Source of the DNA: an uncultured Methylococcaceae bacterium
Lineage (GTDB): Bacteria > Pseudomonadota > Gammaproteobacteria > Methylococcales > Methylomonadaceae
Assembly (NCBI GenBank): GCA_903866825.1
Contig: CAIPPE010000231.1
Span: 1 to 35,823, forward strand
DNA: 35,823 bases
Direction: 5' to 3'
Part shown: positions 7,879 to 17,985 of the stretch, in pieces
Layout of the letters: each line of letters opens with the position of its first letter
Position numbering within the stretch: the stretch's first letter is position 1
The notes under the pieces: generated by a model
Databases searched by the model: none
The model's input: only the letters and a program-made list of their open reading frames with translations
What the model was told of the DNA's origin: nothing
Position numbers and translations under genes: made by a program

Positions 7879-9483
7879 TTAGGGAGTTAGAATTGTGTTT
7901 TGAGGCGGTACGCTATTGTCCGTTTCTGGATAGTCCAATGTGTAATGTAAGCCTCGACTTTCTTTTCGATGCTGCGCGCAACGGATGATTAATTCAGCCA
8001 CAATCACTAAATTACGCAATTCTAACAAGTCACTGGTTACCCGAAAGTTACCGTAATATTCTGCTATTTCATTTTTGAGTAATTCTACGCGGCTCATGGC
8101 CCGACTTAAGCGTTTGTCTGTTCGTACTATGCCGACATAGTCCCACATGAAATTGCGCAATTCATTCCAGTTATGTGAGACCACGACTTCTTCATCTGAA
8201 TCGCTAACTTTAGATTCATCCCAATCAGGTATCTGAGTGAGTGATTCAATATTCGGGAGTTTTTTGATGATGTCTTCACTGGCCCGTTCAGCAAATACGA
8301 GGCATTCCAGTAAAGAGTTACTGGCCATTCGATTGGCACCATGCAAGCCAGTACAGGCAACTTCACCTACGGCATAAAGATTGAGAATGTCAGTACGGGC
8401 ATAGTTATCAGTTAACACGCCTCCGCAGGTGTAATGAGCGGCCGGTACAACGGGGATGGGTTGCTTGGTGATATCAATATCAAATTCAAGGCATTGCTGA
8501 TAAATAGTAGGGAAGTGCTCACGAATAAAGTCTTCTGATTTATGACTGATATCGAGATACACACAATCAATACCTCGCTTTTTCATTTCGTGGTCGATCG
8601 CTCTGGCAACAATATCCCTTGGGGCTAATTCACCTCGTGGGTCAAACTTTTCCATGAAAGTAGAGCCGTCGGCCAGAACTAATCGACCACCTTCACCTCT
8701 TAATGCTTCACTGATTAAAAAGTTACGGGCTTCTGGATGAAAAAGGCAGGTGGGATGAAATTGCATAAACTCCATGTTACCTACCCGACATCCAGCACGC
8801 CAGGCCAAAGCAATGCCATCTCCCGTTGAGCTATGGGGATTGGTGCTGTAGATATAAGCCATGTTGGCCCCACCTGTTGCCAAGACCACAACTCTCGCTG
8901 TCATGGTTTTAACAAGGCTCTTCTTGGTATCAAGAACATAAGCGCCAACAACACGTTTCTTTAAGTTATCCCCTGCACAAGGCCGAGTGATTAGCTCAAC
9001 AACGCTATGATGTTCTAGCAATTCAATATTAGCGTGTTCTCGCGCACGTTCAATGAGAGATAAGGACACCGCTTTGCCAGTTGCATCAGCAGAATGAACA
9101 ACACGTCGGTGAGAATGTCCACCTTCACGGTTTAAGTGGAGCTGGACTTCACCGGAAGGGTTTTGTTCTTCTGTAAAAACCACGCCTTGTTCAAGCAACC
9201 ACTCTATGGAACTTTTTCCATGAGAGACAGTCAGCCTCACGATATCAGGATCACAGAGTCCGGCGCCAGCGTCCAGGGTGTCTTCGATATGGGATTCAAT
9301 GGAGTCGCCAGCATCAAAGACCGCTGAGATGCCGCCTTGAGCATAATAAGTGCTACTAGACGTTAGCGCGAATTTTGATAATACGGCAACCTGGATTGCC
9401 TGGTTGGCTAGCTTAAGCGCTAAGGTAAGTCCTGCGCCACCACTACCAATAATTAGGACATCATAATTTTTTGAGTAAGACAT
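7879..9483 (-). CDS. nadB: L-aspartate oxidase
   Basis: NadB oxidises L-aspartate to iminoaspartate, the first step of NAD biosynthesis from aspartate, using non-covalent FAD. The 534-residue length is normal. The N-terminus [16 protein letters not shown] binds [45 protein letters not shown] and [10 protein letters not shown] follow in the usual order, and the C-terminus holds [15 protein letters not shown]. The [10 protein letters not shown] sequence lacks the FAD-linking histidine of SdhA, which separates NadB from the related sdhA at 2741. It is transcribed away from rpoE, the same divergent arrangement seen in Escherichia and Pseudomonas, and is followed by the methyltransferase and cpdA. 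Confidence 0.95.
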   Translation of the reverse strand: MSYSKNYDVLIIGSGGAGLTLALKLANQAIQVAVLSKFALTSSSTYYAQGGISAVFDAGDSIESHIEDTLDAGAGLCDPDIVRLTVSHGKSSIEWLLEQGVVFTEEQNPSGEVQLHLNREGGHSHRRVVHSADATGKAVSLSLIERAREHANIELLEHHSVVELITRPCAGDNLKKRVVGAYVLDTKKSLVKTMTARVVVLATGGANMAYIYSTNPHSSTGDGIALAWRAGCRVGNMEFMQFHPTCLFHPEARNFLISEALRGEGGRLVLADGSTFMEKFDPRGELAPRDIVARAIDHEMKKRGIDCVYLDISHKSEDFIREHFPTIYQQCLEFDIDITKQPIPVVPAAHYTCGGVLTDNYARTDILNLYAVGEVACTGLHGANRMASNSLLECLVFAERASEDIIKKLPNIESLTQIPDWDESKVSDSDEEVVVSHNWNELRNFMWDYVGIVRTDKRLSRAMSRVELLKNEIAEYYGNFRVTSDLLELRNLVIVAELIIRCAQHRKESRGLHYTLDYPETDNSVPPQNTILTP

Positions 9484-9616
9484 ATAATTTTTTCAGTTTT
9501 TCTCACAACCTTAAGCTTAGAAAAATACTCAAACTTAATGAAGGTTGTGGCTTAGTGGTTAAGGTTTATGGATAATAACGCTTTTTTGAGCGATAACACA
9601 ATTTTTGTGTACCATA

Positions 9617-9644
9617 GAACTTTTTAATATTGTGTTTGTCCATA
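9617..9644 (+). promoter_or_regulatory. candidate sigma-E (RpoE/AlgU) autoregulatory promoter
   Basis: GAACTT at 9617-9622 is followed after exactly 16 bases by TCCATA at 9639-9644. This fits the known RpoE-class consensus of GAACTT, a 16-17 base spacer and TCnnA. Transcription would start near 9650, leaving a very short leader containing the GAAGAG ribosome site before the GTG of rpoE. Self-activation of rpoE from such a promoter is established in Escherichia and Pseudomonas. The call here rests on sequence match and position only. Confidence 0.55.
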
Positions 9645-9663
9645 GAAACATTGAAGAGAATTA

Positions 9664-10272
9664 GTGACTCAACATAGTAAGTACAGTGAACAATTAGATG
9701 AAGACCTGGTTGCGCGAGTGCAGCAGGGTGATAAGTCTGCGTTTGATTTTTTAGTGATTAAATATCAGCATAAAATCATTCAGTTAGTTAATGGTTACAT
9801 TAAAGACCCTAGTGAAGCACAGGATGTGGCCCAGGAAGTATTTTTAAAGGCTTATCGGGCGTTAGGTTCTTTTAGAGGTGAGGCTGCTTTTTATACGTGG
9901 TTGTATAGAATCGCCATTAATACAGCAAAAAATTATTTACTGGCACGATCAAGAAGAAGCTCTTCTTCTGAGGTAGATATTCAGGATGCAGAGGCTATTG
10001 AAAATGCACCCCAGTTGCAAGGTATGGACACCCCTGAGAGACATCTACTCAATGAGGAGATTGTTGACACAATTAAAACAGCGATTGAAAACTTACCCGA
10101 AGAAATGCGAATAGCCATTATGTTGCGAGAATTTGAAGGGATGAGTTACGAAGAAATTGCTGTTGCAATGGACTGTCCTGTTGGTACGGTTCGTTCACGT
10201 ATATTTAGAGCACGTGAAGCGATCGATAGTAAGTTAAACCCTTTGCTTGAAAATGGTGATTTTGATGCCTGA
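9664..10272 (+). CDS. rpoE: RNA polymerase sigma-E factor (RpoE/AlgU)
   Basis: RpoE is the extracytoplasmic-function sigma factor that controls the envelope-stress response. The 202 residues include region 2 (DEDLVARVQQGDKSAFDFLV through QDVAQEVFLKAYRAL and TWLYRIAINTAKNYL) and region 4 (ENLPEEMRIAIMLRE, then GMSYEEIA and CPVGTVRSRIFRARE), all typical of this branch. It begins with GTG; GAAGAG lies a few bases upstream and no in-frame ATG fits better. The gene overlaps rseA by eight bases, so sigma factor and anti-sigma factor are translationally coupled. A matching promoter for its own product lies immediately upstream. Confidence 0.96.
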   Translation: MTQHSKYSEQLDEDLVARVQQGDKSAFDFLVIKYQHKIIQLVNGYIKDPSEAQDVAQEVFLKAYRALGSFRGEAAFYTWLYRIAINTAKNYLLARSRRSSSSEVDIQDAEAIENAPQLQGMDTPERHLLNEEIVDTIKTAIENLPEEMRIAIMLREFEGMSYEEIAVAMDCPVGTVRSRIFRAREAIDSKLNPLLENGDFDA

Positions 10273-10852
10273 AAATTTAAATCAAAAAATCTCTCAGTTT
10301 ATTGATAATGAACTTGATGAAGTGGATGCGCTGTATCTTTTAAACAAAATGCAGTTTAAGCCGGAGTTGCAAGGTAAATTGAATCGTTATCAGACGATTG
10401 GACAAGTTATAAAAGGTGATATAGGGATCGTACCTGATGCAGATTTTATGAAGAAAATCAGTCTGCAAATACAACAGGAGCCTACGTATTTGCTGCCTAA
10501 GGCTAAGGCGAAAGTAGAAAAGTTTAGCTATAAAAGGCCGGCAGCTATAGCCGCTTCTCTTTTTATTGTGGCGATCATAGCGGGGCATAGTGTGACGGAT
10601 AAGGCACAGCCAGCGAATGGTATGTCAACATTGCAAGTAGCCGATAATAAAGAAGTTAAAAAGCAGGAAGTAAAGGCCGTGGAGGAAACTGCTCAAAAGG
10701 TAGTGACTCCACAAGCCATAGCTAAAGTGAGTGAAAGTCCATTGAATAAGCAAATAAGTGATTATCTTCAGGCTCACAACGGGAATATAGACGCCAATAA
10801 TGAGCCTGCATTTCAACCTTATGCACGTGTTAGTTCATATAACCAAGAGTAA
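10265..10852 (+). CDS. rseA: anti-sigma-E factor RseA (MucA-like)
   Basis: RseA is the inner-membrane anti-sigma factor that holds RpoE inactive until it is cut by DegS and RseP-type proteases. I chose the ATG at 10265, which has GGTGA five bases upstream; a TTG six codons earlier is possible but less likely. The 195-residue protein has the N-terminal RseA domain (KISQFIDNELDEVDA, then ALYLLNKM and LNRYQTIGQVIKG), one transmembrane helix at about residues 92-110 and a periplasmic tail rich in Lys, Glu and Val. No rseB homologue lies between it and mucD. A separate rseB may exist elsewhere or be missing. Confidence 0.88.
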   Translation: MPENLNQKISQFIDNELDEVDALYLLNKMQFKPELQGKLNRYQTIGQVIKGDIGIVPDADFMKKISLQIQQEPTYLLPKAKAKVEKFSYKRPAAIAASLFIVAIIAGHSVTDKAQPANGMSTLQVADNKEVKKQEVKAVEETAQKVVTPQAIAKVSESPLNKQISDYLQAHNGNIDANNEPAFQPYARVSSYNQE

Positions 10853-10911
10853 CAAGATTTACTTTACAACGTAGTCGACAATATTTATCACAGTTAGGGA
10901 ATGGAGTTTTT

Positions 10912-12321
10912 ATGCTTAAAAAGCTTAGTTGGTGTGTTTTTCTAGTTTTTGTTTTTAGTCAAAATGTGTTAGCACAGTTACCAGACTTTACCGAGATGGT
11001 GAAGACAAATGGTGTGGCGGTGGTTAATATCAGTACCGTTCAAAAAGCTAAGCCAGAGCCTGCAGAAGGCCTAAAGGAGCAGCAAATTCCAGAAGGGATG
11101 CCCCCAGAAATGGAGGAGTTATTCAAACATTTTTTCAACAACCCTGAAGGCGGTAATGGTGGCGGTGGCGGTGATACTCAGTCGCTGGGTTCAGGTTTTA
11201 TCATCTCCAAAGATGGCTATGTATTAACCAATCATCATGTGGTAAAAGACGCTGATGAAATCATTGTTAAGTTTTCAGATAGACGGGAATTAACTGCTAA
11301 ATTGATTGGCTCAGATGCACGTACCGACGTTGCAGTTTTAAAAGTTGATGCGACTGATCTGCCAGCAGTCACCATAGGTGATCCAAATAAACTTCAGGTG
11401 GGTGAGTGGGTGTTAGCCATAGGGTCTCCATTTGGCTTTGAGCAATCAGTGACTGCGGGTATTGTCAGCGCTAAAGGTCGTAGTTTGCCGGGTGGTAATT
11501 ATGTGCCATTTATTCAAACGGATGTGGCGATTAACCCTGGTAATTCAGGTGGCCCACTGTTCAATATGGAAGGACAGGTTGTTGGTATAAACTCCCAGAT
11601 TTATAGCCGTACTGGCGGATTTATGGGTCTTTCGTTCTCCATCCCTATGGATGTAGTCATGAATGTCGTTAACCAAATTAAAACCAGCGGTAAAGCATCG
11701 CATGGTTGGTTAGGTGTTCAGATTCAAGACGTGACCCGTGAGTTGGCTGAATCCTTTGGTATGAAAAAACCCCAAGGTGCCTTAGTCTCTAAAATAATCC
11801 CGGGTAGTCCTGCTGAGAAAGCTGATCTTCAGATTGGTGATGTAATTCTGGAATTTAATGGACAGGCGATTGAGAAATCAGGTGATTTGCCACCGTTGGT
11901 CGGTGTAACACCTATCAATGATAAGGCGAACTTAAAAATTATCAGACAGGGTACTGAAAAAACGGTGACGTTTGATGTAGGTTTGTTACCTGAACAGGTT
12001 GATAAAGTAACGAACAGTCCTAAGGCTGAAAAGGCTAAGCCAACCAATCGATTGGGCGTCATAGTTACTGATTTGACCGCAGAGGATAAAGAAGCTTTAC
12101 AAATTACCAAAGGTGTTGTCGTACAGGAAGTGGGTAAAGGTGCTGCTAAAGTGGCGGGTATCCAACCAGGTGATATCATTCTGCGCATTGGTAATGAAGT
12201 CATTACCGACGTAGCTGCTTTCGAGAAGAGTCTGGGTAGTCTTATCCCAGGTAAAACGACAGCGGTATTGATTCAGCGTCGAGGAAGTCCAGCGTTCTTA
12301 GCGCTTAAAATAGACAAGTAA
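10912..12321 (+). CDS. mucD: periplasmic Do-family serine protease (MucD/DegP)
   Basis: This is a periplasmic protease-chaperone that degrades misfolded envelope proteins. The 469 residues start with a Sec signal peptide cleaved near VLAQ (about residue 21). A proline/glycine-rich loop, including GGNGGGGGD, precedes the trypsin-like domain with catalytic His109 (TNHHV), Asp139 (RTDVAVL) and Ser212 (GNSGGP). Two PDZ domains follow, the first from about HGWLGVQIQDV and the second from about NRLGVIVTDL. The place directly after rpoE-rseA is that of mucD in the alg operon of Pseudomonas. A strong terminator follows 18 bases after the stop, closing the operon. Confidence 0.95.
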   Translation: MLKKLSWCVFLVFVFSQNVLAQLPDFTEMVKTNGVAVVNISTVQKAKPEPAEGLKEQQIPEGMPPEMEELFKHFFNNPEGGNGGGGGDTQSLGSGFIISKDGYVLTNHHVVKDADEIIVKFSDRRELTAKLIGSDARTDVAVLKVDATDLPAVTIGDPNKLQVGEWVLAIGSPFGFEQSVTAGIVSAKGRSLPGGNYVPFIQTDVAINPGNSGGPLFNMEGQVVGINSQIYSRTGGFMGLSFSIPMDVVMNVVNQIKTSGKASHGWLGVQIQDVTRELAESFGMKKPQGALVSKIIPGSPAEKADLQIGDVILEFNGQAIEKSGDLPPLVGVTPINDKANLKIIRQGTEKTVTFDVGLLPEQVDKVTNSPKAEKAKPTNRLGVIVTDLTAEDKEALQITKGVVVQEVGKGAAKVAGIQPGDIILRIGNEVITDVAAFEKSLGSLIPGKTTAVLIQRRGSPAFLALKIDK

Positions 12322-12339
12322 CATTGAATAAATAAGATA

Positions 12340-12370
12340 AAAACGGCGGATTTATTCTGCCGTTTTTTTT
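12340..12370 (+). terminator. rho-independent terminator after mucD
   Basis: AAAACGGC at 12340-12347 pairs with GCCGTTTT at 12359-12366, and the helix extends inward with one mismatch. The hairpin is followed by an unbroken run of eight T (12363-12370). This ends the rpoE-rseA-mucD transcript. The run of A before the stem is too short for equally strong action in the opposite direction. Confidence 0.85.
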
Positions 12371-12486
12371 GTTTAAAGGTTCTTCCCATAGTTATTTCGC
12401 GGCGAAACTTACCACCCCTTTGTGCATTTAGTTTAAAATTGTCCGATAAATTTAGTTCCCTATCTTTTGATGATACTTTAACTATA

Positions 12487-13419
12487 ATGCAAACTCCCTC
12501 TTCTGAAGTTTTAACGACTTTAACAACCCTTCGTGACTACATTCGTTGGGCATCCAGTCGCTTTACCGAAGCACAAATCAGTTTTGGTCAAGGCACCATC
12601 GCGGCGCTTGATGAGGCTGCGGCTTTGGTTTTGCATACGGTTTATCAGCCTTATAATCTGTCTGAAGCCTATTTCGACACAGTCTTAACCCTGACCGAAC
12701 GTCAAGCTGTGTTTGATGTTGTTAATAGACGGATTAATGAAAGAATTCCAGCCGCTTATTTAACCAATGAGGCTATTTTTGCGGGTTTGTCATTTTATGT
12801 TGATGCTAGGGTATTAGTGCCCCGGTCACCTATTGCAGAGCTAATCGAGCAACGCTTTTCGCCTTGGGTGGAAGAAGAGCAGGTCACCCGTATTTTGGAT
12901 TTATGTACAGGCAGTGCCTGTATTGCAATTGCTTGTGCTTATGCATTTCAAGAAGCCTGGGTGGATGCTGTAGATTTATCAACGGATGCCTTGGCGGTTG
13001 CTGACATTAATGTTAAAAAACATCAGGTAGCTGATACTGTTTCGTTGTATCAATCTGATCTATTTAAAGAGCTTCCGCATCACCCTTATGACATTATTGT
13101 TAGTAATCCACCTTATGTTGCTCATGCCGAATGGGAACAGTTGCCTCAAGAGTTCCGCGCTGAACCCGATATGGGGTTTAAAGGTGGTGAGAGTGGCCTG
13201 GATTTGGTCTTGCGCATTCTTGTGGATGCATATGATTATTTGGCAGAGCAGGGCATTTTAGTTATTGAAGTCGGTAGTAGTGCCGAAACATTACAGAATG
13301 CGTTTCCTGATGTACCTTTTTATTGGTTGAATTTTGAACGAGGTGGCGATGGCGTGTTCTTGTTAACTGCAGAACAGGTTGATTACTACCATGAAACATT
13401 CTTAGCGGCGTTAAATTAA
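12487..13419 (+). CDS. prmB: ribosomal protein L3 N5-glutamine methyltransferase
   Basis: PrmB methylates the side-chain amide of a glutamine in ribosomal protein L3 during 50S assembly. The catalytic NPPY motif is present ([14 protein letters not shown]), the SAM-binding motif I is [16 protein letters not shown], and the PrmB-specific sequences [15 protein letters not shown] and [13 protein letters not shown] lie before it. I start at the ATG at 12487, giving 310 residues, the same as the E. coli protein and with a matching N-terminal length; a TTG sixteen codons upstream extends the frame. No strong ribosome site is visible for either. The stop is one base before the aroC start; prmB-aroC is a widespread gammaproteobacterial pair. 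Confidence 0.92.
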   Translation: MQTPSSEVLTTLTTLRDYIRWASSRFTEAQISFGQGTIAALDEAAALVLHTVYQPYNLSEAYFDTVLTLTERQAVFDVVNRRINERIPAAYLTNEAIFAGLSFYVDARVLVPRSPIAELIEQRFSPWVEEEQVTRILDLCTGSACIAIACAYAFQEAWVDAVDLSTDALAVADINVKKHQVADTVSLYQSDLFKELPHHPYDIIVSNPPYVAHAEWEQLPQEFRAEPDMGFKGGESGLDLVLRILVDAYDYLAEQGILVIEVGSSAETLQNAFPDVPFYWLNFERGGDGVFLLTAEQVDYYHETFLAALN

Positions 13420-13420
13420 T

Positions 13421-14509
13421 ATGTCTGGAAATACAATAGGAAAACTCTTTACCGTCACTTCATTTGGTGAAAGTCATGGTCCTGCGATTGGCTGTATTGT
13501 TGACGGCTGTCCTCCAGGATTAGCCATAACCGAGGCGGATTTACAAGAAGATCTGGATCGTAGAAAACCAGGGACTTCAAGACATACGACCCAGCGTCGT
13601 GAAGCCGATGAGGTAAAAATACTCTCCGGGGTATTTGAAGGTAAAACAACCGGTACGCCGATTGGTCTGTTAATTCAGAATACTGACCAACGCTCAAAAG
13701 ATTACTCAAAGATTGCTGACAGTTTTAGGCCTGGACATGCTGATTATACTTATCAGCAAAAATACGGCTTTAGAGATTATCGAGGCGGCGGGCGATCTTC
13801 TGCACGCGAAACCGCTATGCGAGTAGCAGCGGGGGGTATCGCTAAAAAATATCTTAAAGAACAGTGCGGTATTGAAGTGCGTGGCTATCTGTCACAACTA
13901 GGCCCGATAAAGATTGAGAAGCTCGATTGGTCTGTGATTGATAGTAATCCTTTTTTCTGTCCTGATGTAGATAAAGTCCCTGAAATGGAAGCGTACATGG
14001 ATGCTTTACGTAAAGAAGGCGAGTCGATAGGTGCCAGGATTGAGGTAGTGGCAACTAACGTTCCACCGGGTTTGGGTGAGCCTATATTTGATCGTCTGGA
14101 TGCAGATTTAGCGCATGCCTTGATGAGTATTAATGCAGTTAAGGGCGTAGAAATTGGTGATGGCTTCGCTTGTGTTGATACTAAAGGGACAAAGTTTAGA
14201 GATGAAATGACACCAGTCGGTTTTCTTAGTAATCATGCGGGAGGAATTTTAGGTGGTATTTCTAGTGGACAAGCGGTTACTGCCAGTATTGCACTTAAAC
14301 CTACCTCTAGTTTACGTTTAGCCGGTAAAAGTATAAATTCATTTGCTGAAGCCGTCGATGTCGTAACAGAAGGTCGTCATGATCCTTGTGTGGGGATTCG
14401 TGCAACACCCATTGCCGAGGCAATGATGGCTATCGTTTTGATGGATCATTTTTTGCGTCATCGCGCGCAAAATGCGGGAGTAGTTTCAGGCTTGCCAATC
14501 TTAAGATAA
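13421..14509 (+). CDS. aroC: chorismate synthase
   Basis: AroC makes chorismate from 5-enolpyruvylshikimate-3-phosphate, the last step of the shikimate pathway, using reduced FMN. The 362-residue protein shows the family signatures in order: [19 protein letters not shown] near the N-terminus, [20 protein letters not shown], then [18 protein letters not shown], and GGISSGQ with the later [18 protein letters not shown]. Nothing is missing. It follows prmB after one base and precedes an MFS transporter by about 30 bases; a small duplication (GATAAGGGCG twice, around 14506-14525) fills that gap. Confidence 0.97.
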   Translation: MSGNTIGKLFTVTSFGESHGPAIGCIVDGCPPGLAITEADLQEDLDRRKPGTSRHTTQRREADEVKILSGVFEGKTTGTPIGLLIQNTDQRSKDYSKIADSFRPGHADYTYQQKYGFRDYRGGGRSSARETAMRVAAGGIAKKYLKEQCGIEVRGYLSQLGPIKIEKLDWSVIDSNPFFCPDVDKVPEMEAYMDALRKEGESIGARIEVVATNVPPGLGEPIFDRLDADLAHALMSINAVKGVEIGDGFACVDTKGTKFRDEMTPVGFLSNHAGGILGGISSGQAVTASIALKPTSSLRLAGKSINSFAEAVDVVTEGRHDPCVGIRATPIAEAMMAIVLMDHFLRHRAQNAGVVSGLPILR

Positions 14510-14539
14510 GGGCGAGATAAGGGCGTCAATTCTCGCATA

Positions 14540-15697
14540 ATGTCTGTTCCATATTGGAGGCTTTCAGGCTTTTATTTTTTCTATTTTGCAACCCTAGGTG
14601 GTTTTATACCTTATTGGAGCCTCTATTTAAAAGAAAATGGCTTCAATTCAGCAGACATTGGACAGCTCTCTGCGCTACTGTTAGGTACAAAAATCATAGC
14701 ACCGAATATATGGGGCTGGATTGCTGATCATACCGGAAAAAGTATACGGATTATCCGACTGGCCTCGTTGTTTGCAGCCTTACTTTTTATCGGTTTCCTG
14801 TTTGCGCAGGGTTATTTCTGGTTTGCACTAATTACCCTGGCCTTCAGTTTTTTCTGGAATGCGGTGCTACCCCAATTCGAAGCAGTCACACTGTTCCATT
14901 TAAAAGAGCAATCCTATCGTTACAGTCGAGTTCGATTGTGGGGTTCGGTGGGATTTATTATCGCCGTTTTGGGAGTGGGTCGGTTCCTGGATAAAGAACC
15001 CGTGACGTTGTTGCCTTTTATAGTGATTGCGTTATTATCGTTAGGTTGGCTAGTGACCTTATTAACCCCTGAAGCTAAGCAGGCTCATCATGAATCCGTC
15101 TCTGTGGGTCTGAGGTATATCTTAAAAAAGCCCGAAGTACTGGCTTTCTTTATGGTTAATATTTTATTGCAGGCCGCCCACTCACCGTATTATGTATTTT
15201 ATTCGATCTTCTTAAAGCTCCATCACTACTCAGCTACTTTAACGGGATTGCTATGGGCGTTGGGTGTTGTCGCGGAAATTGTCTTATTTATTTTCATGGG
15301 ACGTTTGCTGAAAAACACGTCATTAAGAAAAGTATTACTCTTTAGTGTGGTTTTAGCGATTTTACGCTGGCTCATGATTGCCTGGTATCCAGATAATTTA
15401 ATATTATTAATAACTGCCCAGCTATTACATGCCGCGACTTTTGGCGCCGCACACGTTACCGCTATACATTTCGTTCATCTTTATTTTGGCCAGCGGCACC
15501 AAGGCAAAGGGCAAGCTCTATACACCAGTCTTAGTTTTGGCGTCGGAGGTGTTTTGGGCAGTTTGTATAGCGGATATTATTGGGAATCAAAGGGTGGGGT
15601 TTTTGTTTACTCAATAGCAGCGTTATTATGTGGATTAGCTTTCATCATTGCTTATGGTTGGGTAGGGAGGGTAAGTAAAATTACTCAAAGTGCCTAA
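14540..15697 (+). CDS. MFS transporter of the HcaT/LacY-like group
   Basis: The 385-residue protein has about twelve hydrophobic helices in the two-lobed arrangement of the major facilitator superfamily. The opening segment WRLSGFYFFYFATLGGFIPY and the following LYLKENGFNSADIGQL with IWGWIADHTGK (loop 2-3 signature) match the 3-phenylpropionate-permease-like (HcaT, MFS_1_like) group. In that group the substrate is often unknown, and neighbours give no hint: aroC lies upstream and exbB downstream. It may be co-transcribed with prmB-aroC, given the short gap and lack of a terminator. Confidence 0.85.
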   Translation: MSVPYWRLSGFYFFYFATLGGFIPYWSLYLKENGFNSADIGQLSALLLGTKIIAPNIWGWIADHTGKSIRIIRLASLFAALLFIGFLFAQGYFWFALITLAFSFFWNAVLPQFEAVTLFHLKEQSYRYSRVRLWGSVGFIIAVLGVGRFLDKEPVTLLPFIVIALLSLGWLVTLLTPEAKQAHHESVSVGLRYILKKPEVLAFFMVNILLQAAHSPYYVFYSIFLKLHHYSATLTGLLWALGVVAEIVLFIFMGRLLKNTSLRKVLLFSVVLAILRWLMIAWYPDNLILLITAQLLHAATFGAAHVTAIHFVHLYFGQRHQGKGQALYTSLSFGVGGVLGSLYSGYYWESKGGVFVYSIAALLCGLAFIIAYGWVGRVSKITQSA

Positions 15698-15753
15698 TTG
15701 TTAGGTAAAATATACAATATCGTTCACTTAATTCGATTTAGTTAGGAAATCAT

Positions 15754-16368
15754 GTGCTTGAAATAATCAAAAGTGGCGGCTGGATGATGTTGCCCATCAT
15801 TCTATGTTCAATTTGCTCAATGGCAATTATTGGCGAACGATTCTGGTCTTTACAAAGAAAAAAAATATTACCTCCAGACTTGATACCTCAAATATGGTTG
15901 TTATCGCGAGAGAAAAAGCTGGATGATCGTGCGTTACAGAGCTTGAGGGTTAGTTCACCCTTAGGCTGTATCTTGGCTGTTGGTCTTGTTAACAGACATC
16001 ATGGCCGAGCGGTAATGAAAGAGTGTATAGAAGAAGTCGGTCGAAAGGTCGTGCATGATTTAGAGCGCTATCTTAACACCTTAGGCACTATCGCAACCAT
16101 AGGCCCCTTATTAGGCTTATTGGGTACGGTGTTTGGTATGATTGATATCTTTGCATCCCTAATGGCGCATGGGGCGGGTGATCCCAGTGCCTTGGCGGGT
16201 GGGATTTCAGTGGCATTAATTACCACTGCCGCAGGCTTAACAGTCGGTATTCCAAGCTTAATTTTTCATCGCTATTTTGAGGGCCTTGTTGATGGCTACG
16301 TAGTTGATATGGAATCTGAAGCGCTAAGGCTCATTGATATACTCAATGGAGACCGAGAGGAGACCTGA
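15754..16368 (+). CDS. exbB: MotA/TolQ/ExbB-family proton channel subunit
   Basis: ExbB forms the pentameric inner-membrane channel that uses the proton motive force to drive TonB- or Tol-like partners. The 204-residue protein starts at GTG with TAGGAAA just upstream; an overlapping ATG two bases earlier is out of frame and stops at once. Helix 1 is WMMLPIILCSICSMAIIGER; the long cytoplasmic loop follows; then helices 2 and 3 carry the signature GTIATIGPLLGLLGTVFGMI and ISVALITTAAGLTVGIPSL. It overlaps exbD by one base. No tonB gene lies in the window. Confidence 0.9.
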   Translation: MLEIIKSGGWMMLPIILCSICSMAIIGERFWSLQRKKILPPDLIPQIWLLSREKKLDDRALQSLRVSSPLGCILAVGLVNRHHGRAVMKECIEEVGRKVVHDLERYLNTLGTIATIGPLLGLLGTVFGMIDIFASLMAHGAGDPSALAGGISVALITTAAGLTVGIPSLIFHRYFEGLVDGYVVDMESEALRLIDILNGDREET

Positions 16369-16802
16369 TGAACTTTCGTCATAAAAAAAGAGAAAAGCTG
16401 GATATCACTTTGATATCCATGATTGATGTGTTGTTTGTACTGTTGCTTTTTTTTATGGTTTCTACCACCTTTAATCGCAACACAGAAGTTAAAGTTAAGT
16501 TACCCGAGGCTGACAGTACCCAGGCCGAACAACATCCTAAATTAATTACCCTCACTATCGATGCTGAGGGTATTTATTCGCTAAAGGGCGAAGATGGTTC
16601 AGTTCAGCCCTTGGTAGATCAGGAGTTGGCGACGTTAAAAAAAGCTCTGTCAATATTGGCGAATCATTCAAAGGAAATACCTTTTGTGATTAACGCCGAT
16701 GGAAAAACGCCCCATCAATTCGTGATCAGCGCATTAGAAGTGGTAGGCGCTACAGGTTTTAGTCACATCACTTTTGCAGCACAACATTCAATACAAAAAT
16801 AA
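16368..16802 (+). CDS. exbD: ExbD/TolR-family biopolymer transport protein
   Basis: ExbD is the single-pass partner of ExbB. The 144 residues start with a short basic cytoplasmic stretch and one transmembrane helix, LISMIDVLFVLLLFFMVSTT, in which the membrane-buried Asp (of MID) is the proton-carrying residue. The periplasmic domain includes the strand pattern of VKVKLPEAD and a C-terminal PFVINADGKTPHQFVISALE region. It overlaps exbB and lpxK by one base each, so the channel pair and the lipid A kinase are probably co-translated. Confidence 0.9.
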   Translation: MNFRHKKREKLDITLISMIDVLFVLLLFFMVSTTFNRNTEVKVKLPEADSTQAEQHPKLITLTIDAEGIYSLKGEDGSVQPLVDQELATLKKALSILANHSKEIPFVINADGKTPHQFVISALEVVGATGFSHITFAAQHSIQK

Positions 16803-17794
16803 TGAAAAAAACTTTTACTCGCTGGTTAACCGATATTTGGTACGAAGACCACTTTATCGGAGTCTGGTTAATGCCTTTGGGCTTTTTATTCAGTGATGTA
16901 GTTAAATTTAGAAAATTTCTATACCGGACAGGCTTTCTAAAAAAGCATACCTTACCTATACCTGTTATCGTTGTTGGCAATATTACCCTAGGGGGTACAG
17001 GTAAGACACCGTTAATTATCTGGTTAGCGGCACTCCTGAAATCCGAGGGATATAGCCCAGGAATTATCAGCAGGGGTTACGGTGGACAGGCTGACTCGTG
17101 GCCACAAAGGGTGACAGTTGATAGTGACCCTCAACAAATCGGGGATGAAGCACTCCTGATAGCCAAGAGAACTGGTTGCCCAATGGCTGTAGGGCCATCA
17201 CGTGTAGAGGCCGCAAAATTATTGCTAAGTCAGACCGACTGTGATGTTATTTTATCGGATGATGGATTACAGCACTATGCACTGAATAGAACCCTGGAGA
17301 TTGCTGTGATTGATGGTAACAGACGCTTTGGTAACGGTTACTGTTTACCGGCCGGGCCACTCCGGGAGCCAATAGAACGCTTAAAAAAAGTTGATCTGTT
17401 GGTGGTTAATGGTAGCGCTTGCGAAGAAAATGAGTTTTCCATGCAACTGGTTGGAGATCAGTTAGTGAATTGCATGACAGGGGAACAAAAACCTTTGGAA
17501 GAATTTAGAGGGATTAAGTGCCACGCTCTGGCTGGAATAGGTAACCCAGAGCGTTTTTTTAATGCACTTAAATCGGCTGGATTAATCCTTACATGCCATA
17601 GTTTTCCTGATCATTATCAATTTCAGCCCTACAATATTAAATATAGAGATAAAAAACCGGTATTAATGACAGAAAAAGATGCCGTAAAATGCACTCACTT
17701 TGCAGAATCACAGCATTGGTATTTACCTGTAAATGCGGTTCTGGAACCTTTATTTACTGAACGATTATTAGACCTACTGAAGAGAAAAGTATGA
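16802..17794 (+). CDS. lpxK: tetraacyldisaccharide 4'-kinase
   Basis: LpxK phosphorylates the 4' position of the lipid A disaccharide precursor at the inner membrane. The 330-residue protein has an N-terminal membrane-associated helix, the P-loop [14 protein letters not shown] (GGTGKT at 64-69) with the GG-x-GKTP form peculiar to LpxK, then [17 protein letters not shown] and [12 protein letters not shown], and the C-terminal MTEKDAVKC. All are hallmarks. The order exbB-exbD-lpxK-trm112-kdsB is the one seen in Pseudomonas; enterics instead have msbA before lpxK. No msbA is present in this window. Confidence 0.95.
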   Translation: MKKTFTRWLTDIWYEDHFIGVWLMPLGFLFSDVVKFRKFLYRTGFLKKHTLPIPVIVVGNITLGGTGKTPLIIWLAALLKSEGYSPGIISRGYGGQADSWPQRVTVDSDPQQIGDEALLIAKRTGCPMAVGPSRVEAAKLLLSQTDCDVILSDDGLQHYALNRTLEIAVIDGNRRFGNGYCLPAGPLREPIERLKKVDLLVVNGSACEENEFSMQLVGDQLVNCMTGEQKPLEEFRGIKCHALAGIGNPERFFNALKSAGLILTCHSFPDHYQFQPYNIKYRDKKPVLMTEKDAVKCTHFAESQHWYLPVNAVLEPLFTERLLDLLKRKV

Positions 17795-17985
17795 TAGATA
17801 AAAAACTGTTTGATATTTTAGCTTGTCCAATTTGCAAGAGCTCATTGCGTTATGACAAGACTAAAGAAGAGCTAATCTGCAGAGCGGACCGACTTGCTTT
17901 TCCTATTCGTGATGATATTCCAGTCATGCTTGAAGACGAAGCCCGGGTGTTAAGCAATGATGAAGTAGACGCTTTATACAAATGA
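17791..17985 (+). CDS. Trm112-family (YcaR) small zinc-ribbon protein
   Basis: A 64-residue protein that begins [17 protein letters not shown] and later has [21 protein letters not shown]. This is the Trm112/YcaR/UPF0434 pattern, with Cys residues at the CPxC knuckle and a third in ELIC. In eukaryotes Trm112 activates methyltransferases; the bacterial role is not settled. It overlaps lpxK and kdsB by four bases each (ATGA type), the usual place for this gene in Gammaproteobacteria. Confidence 0.92.
   Translation: MIDKKLFDILACPICKSSLRYDKTKEELICRADRLAFPIRDDIPVMLEDEARVLSNDEVDALYK

Noticed and set aside
11829-12203. A 124-residue minus-strand ORF inside mucD
   Set aside because: It lies wholly within the well-supported PDZ region of mucD, lacks a start context and has a shadow-like composition.
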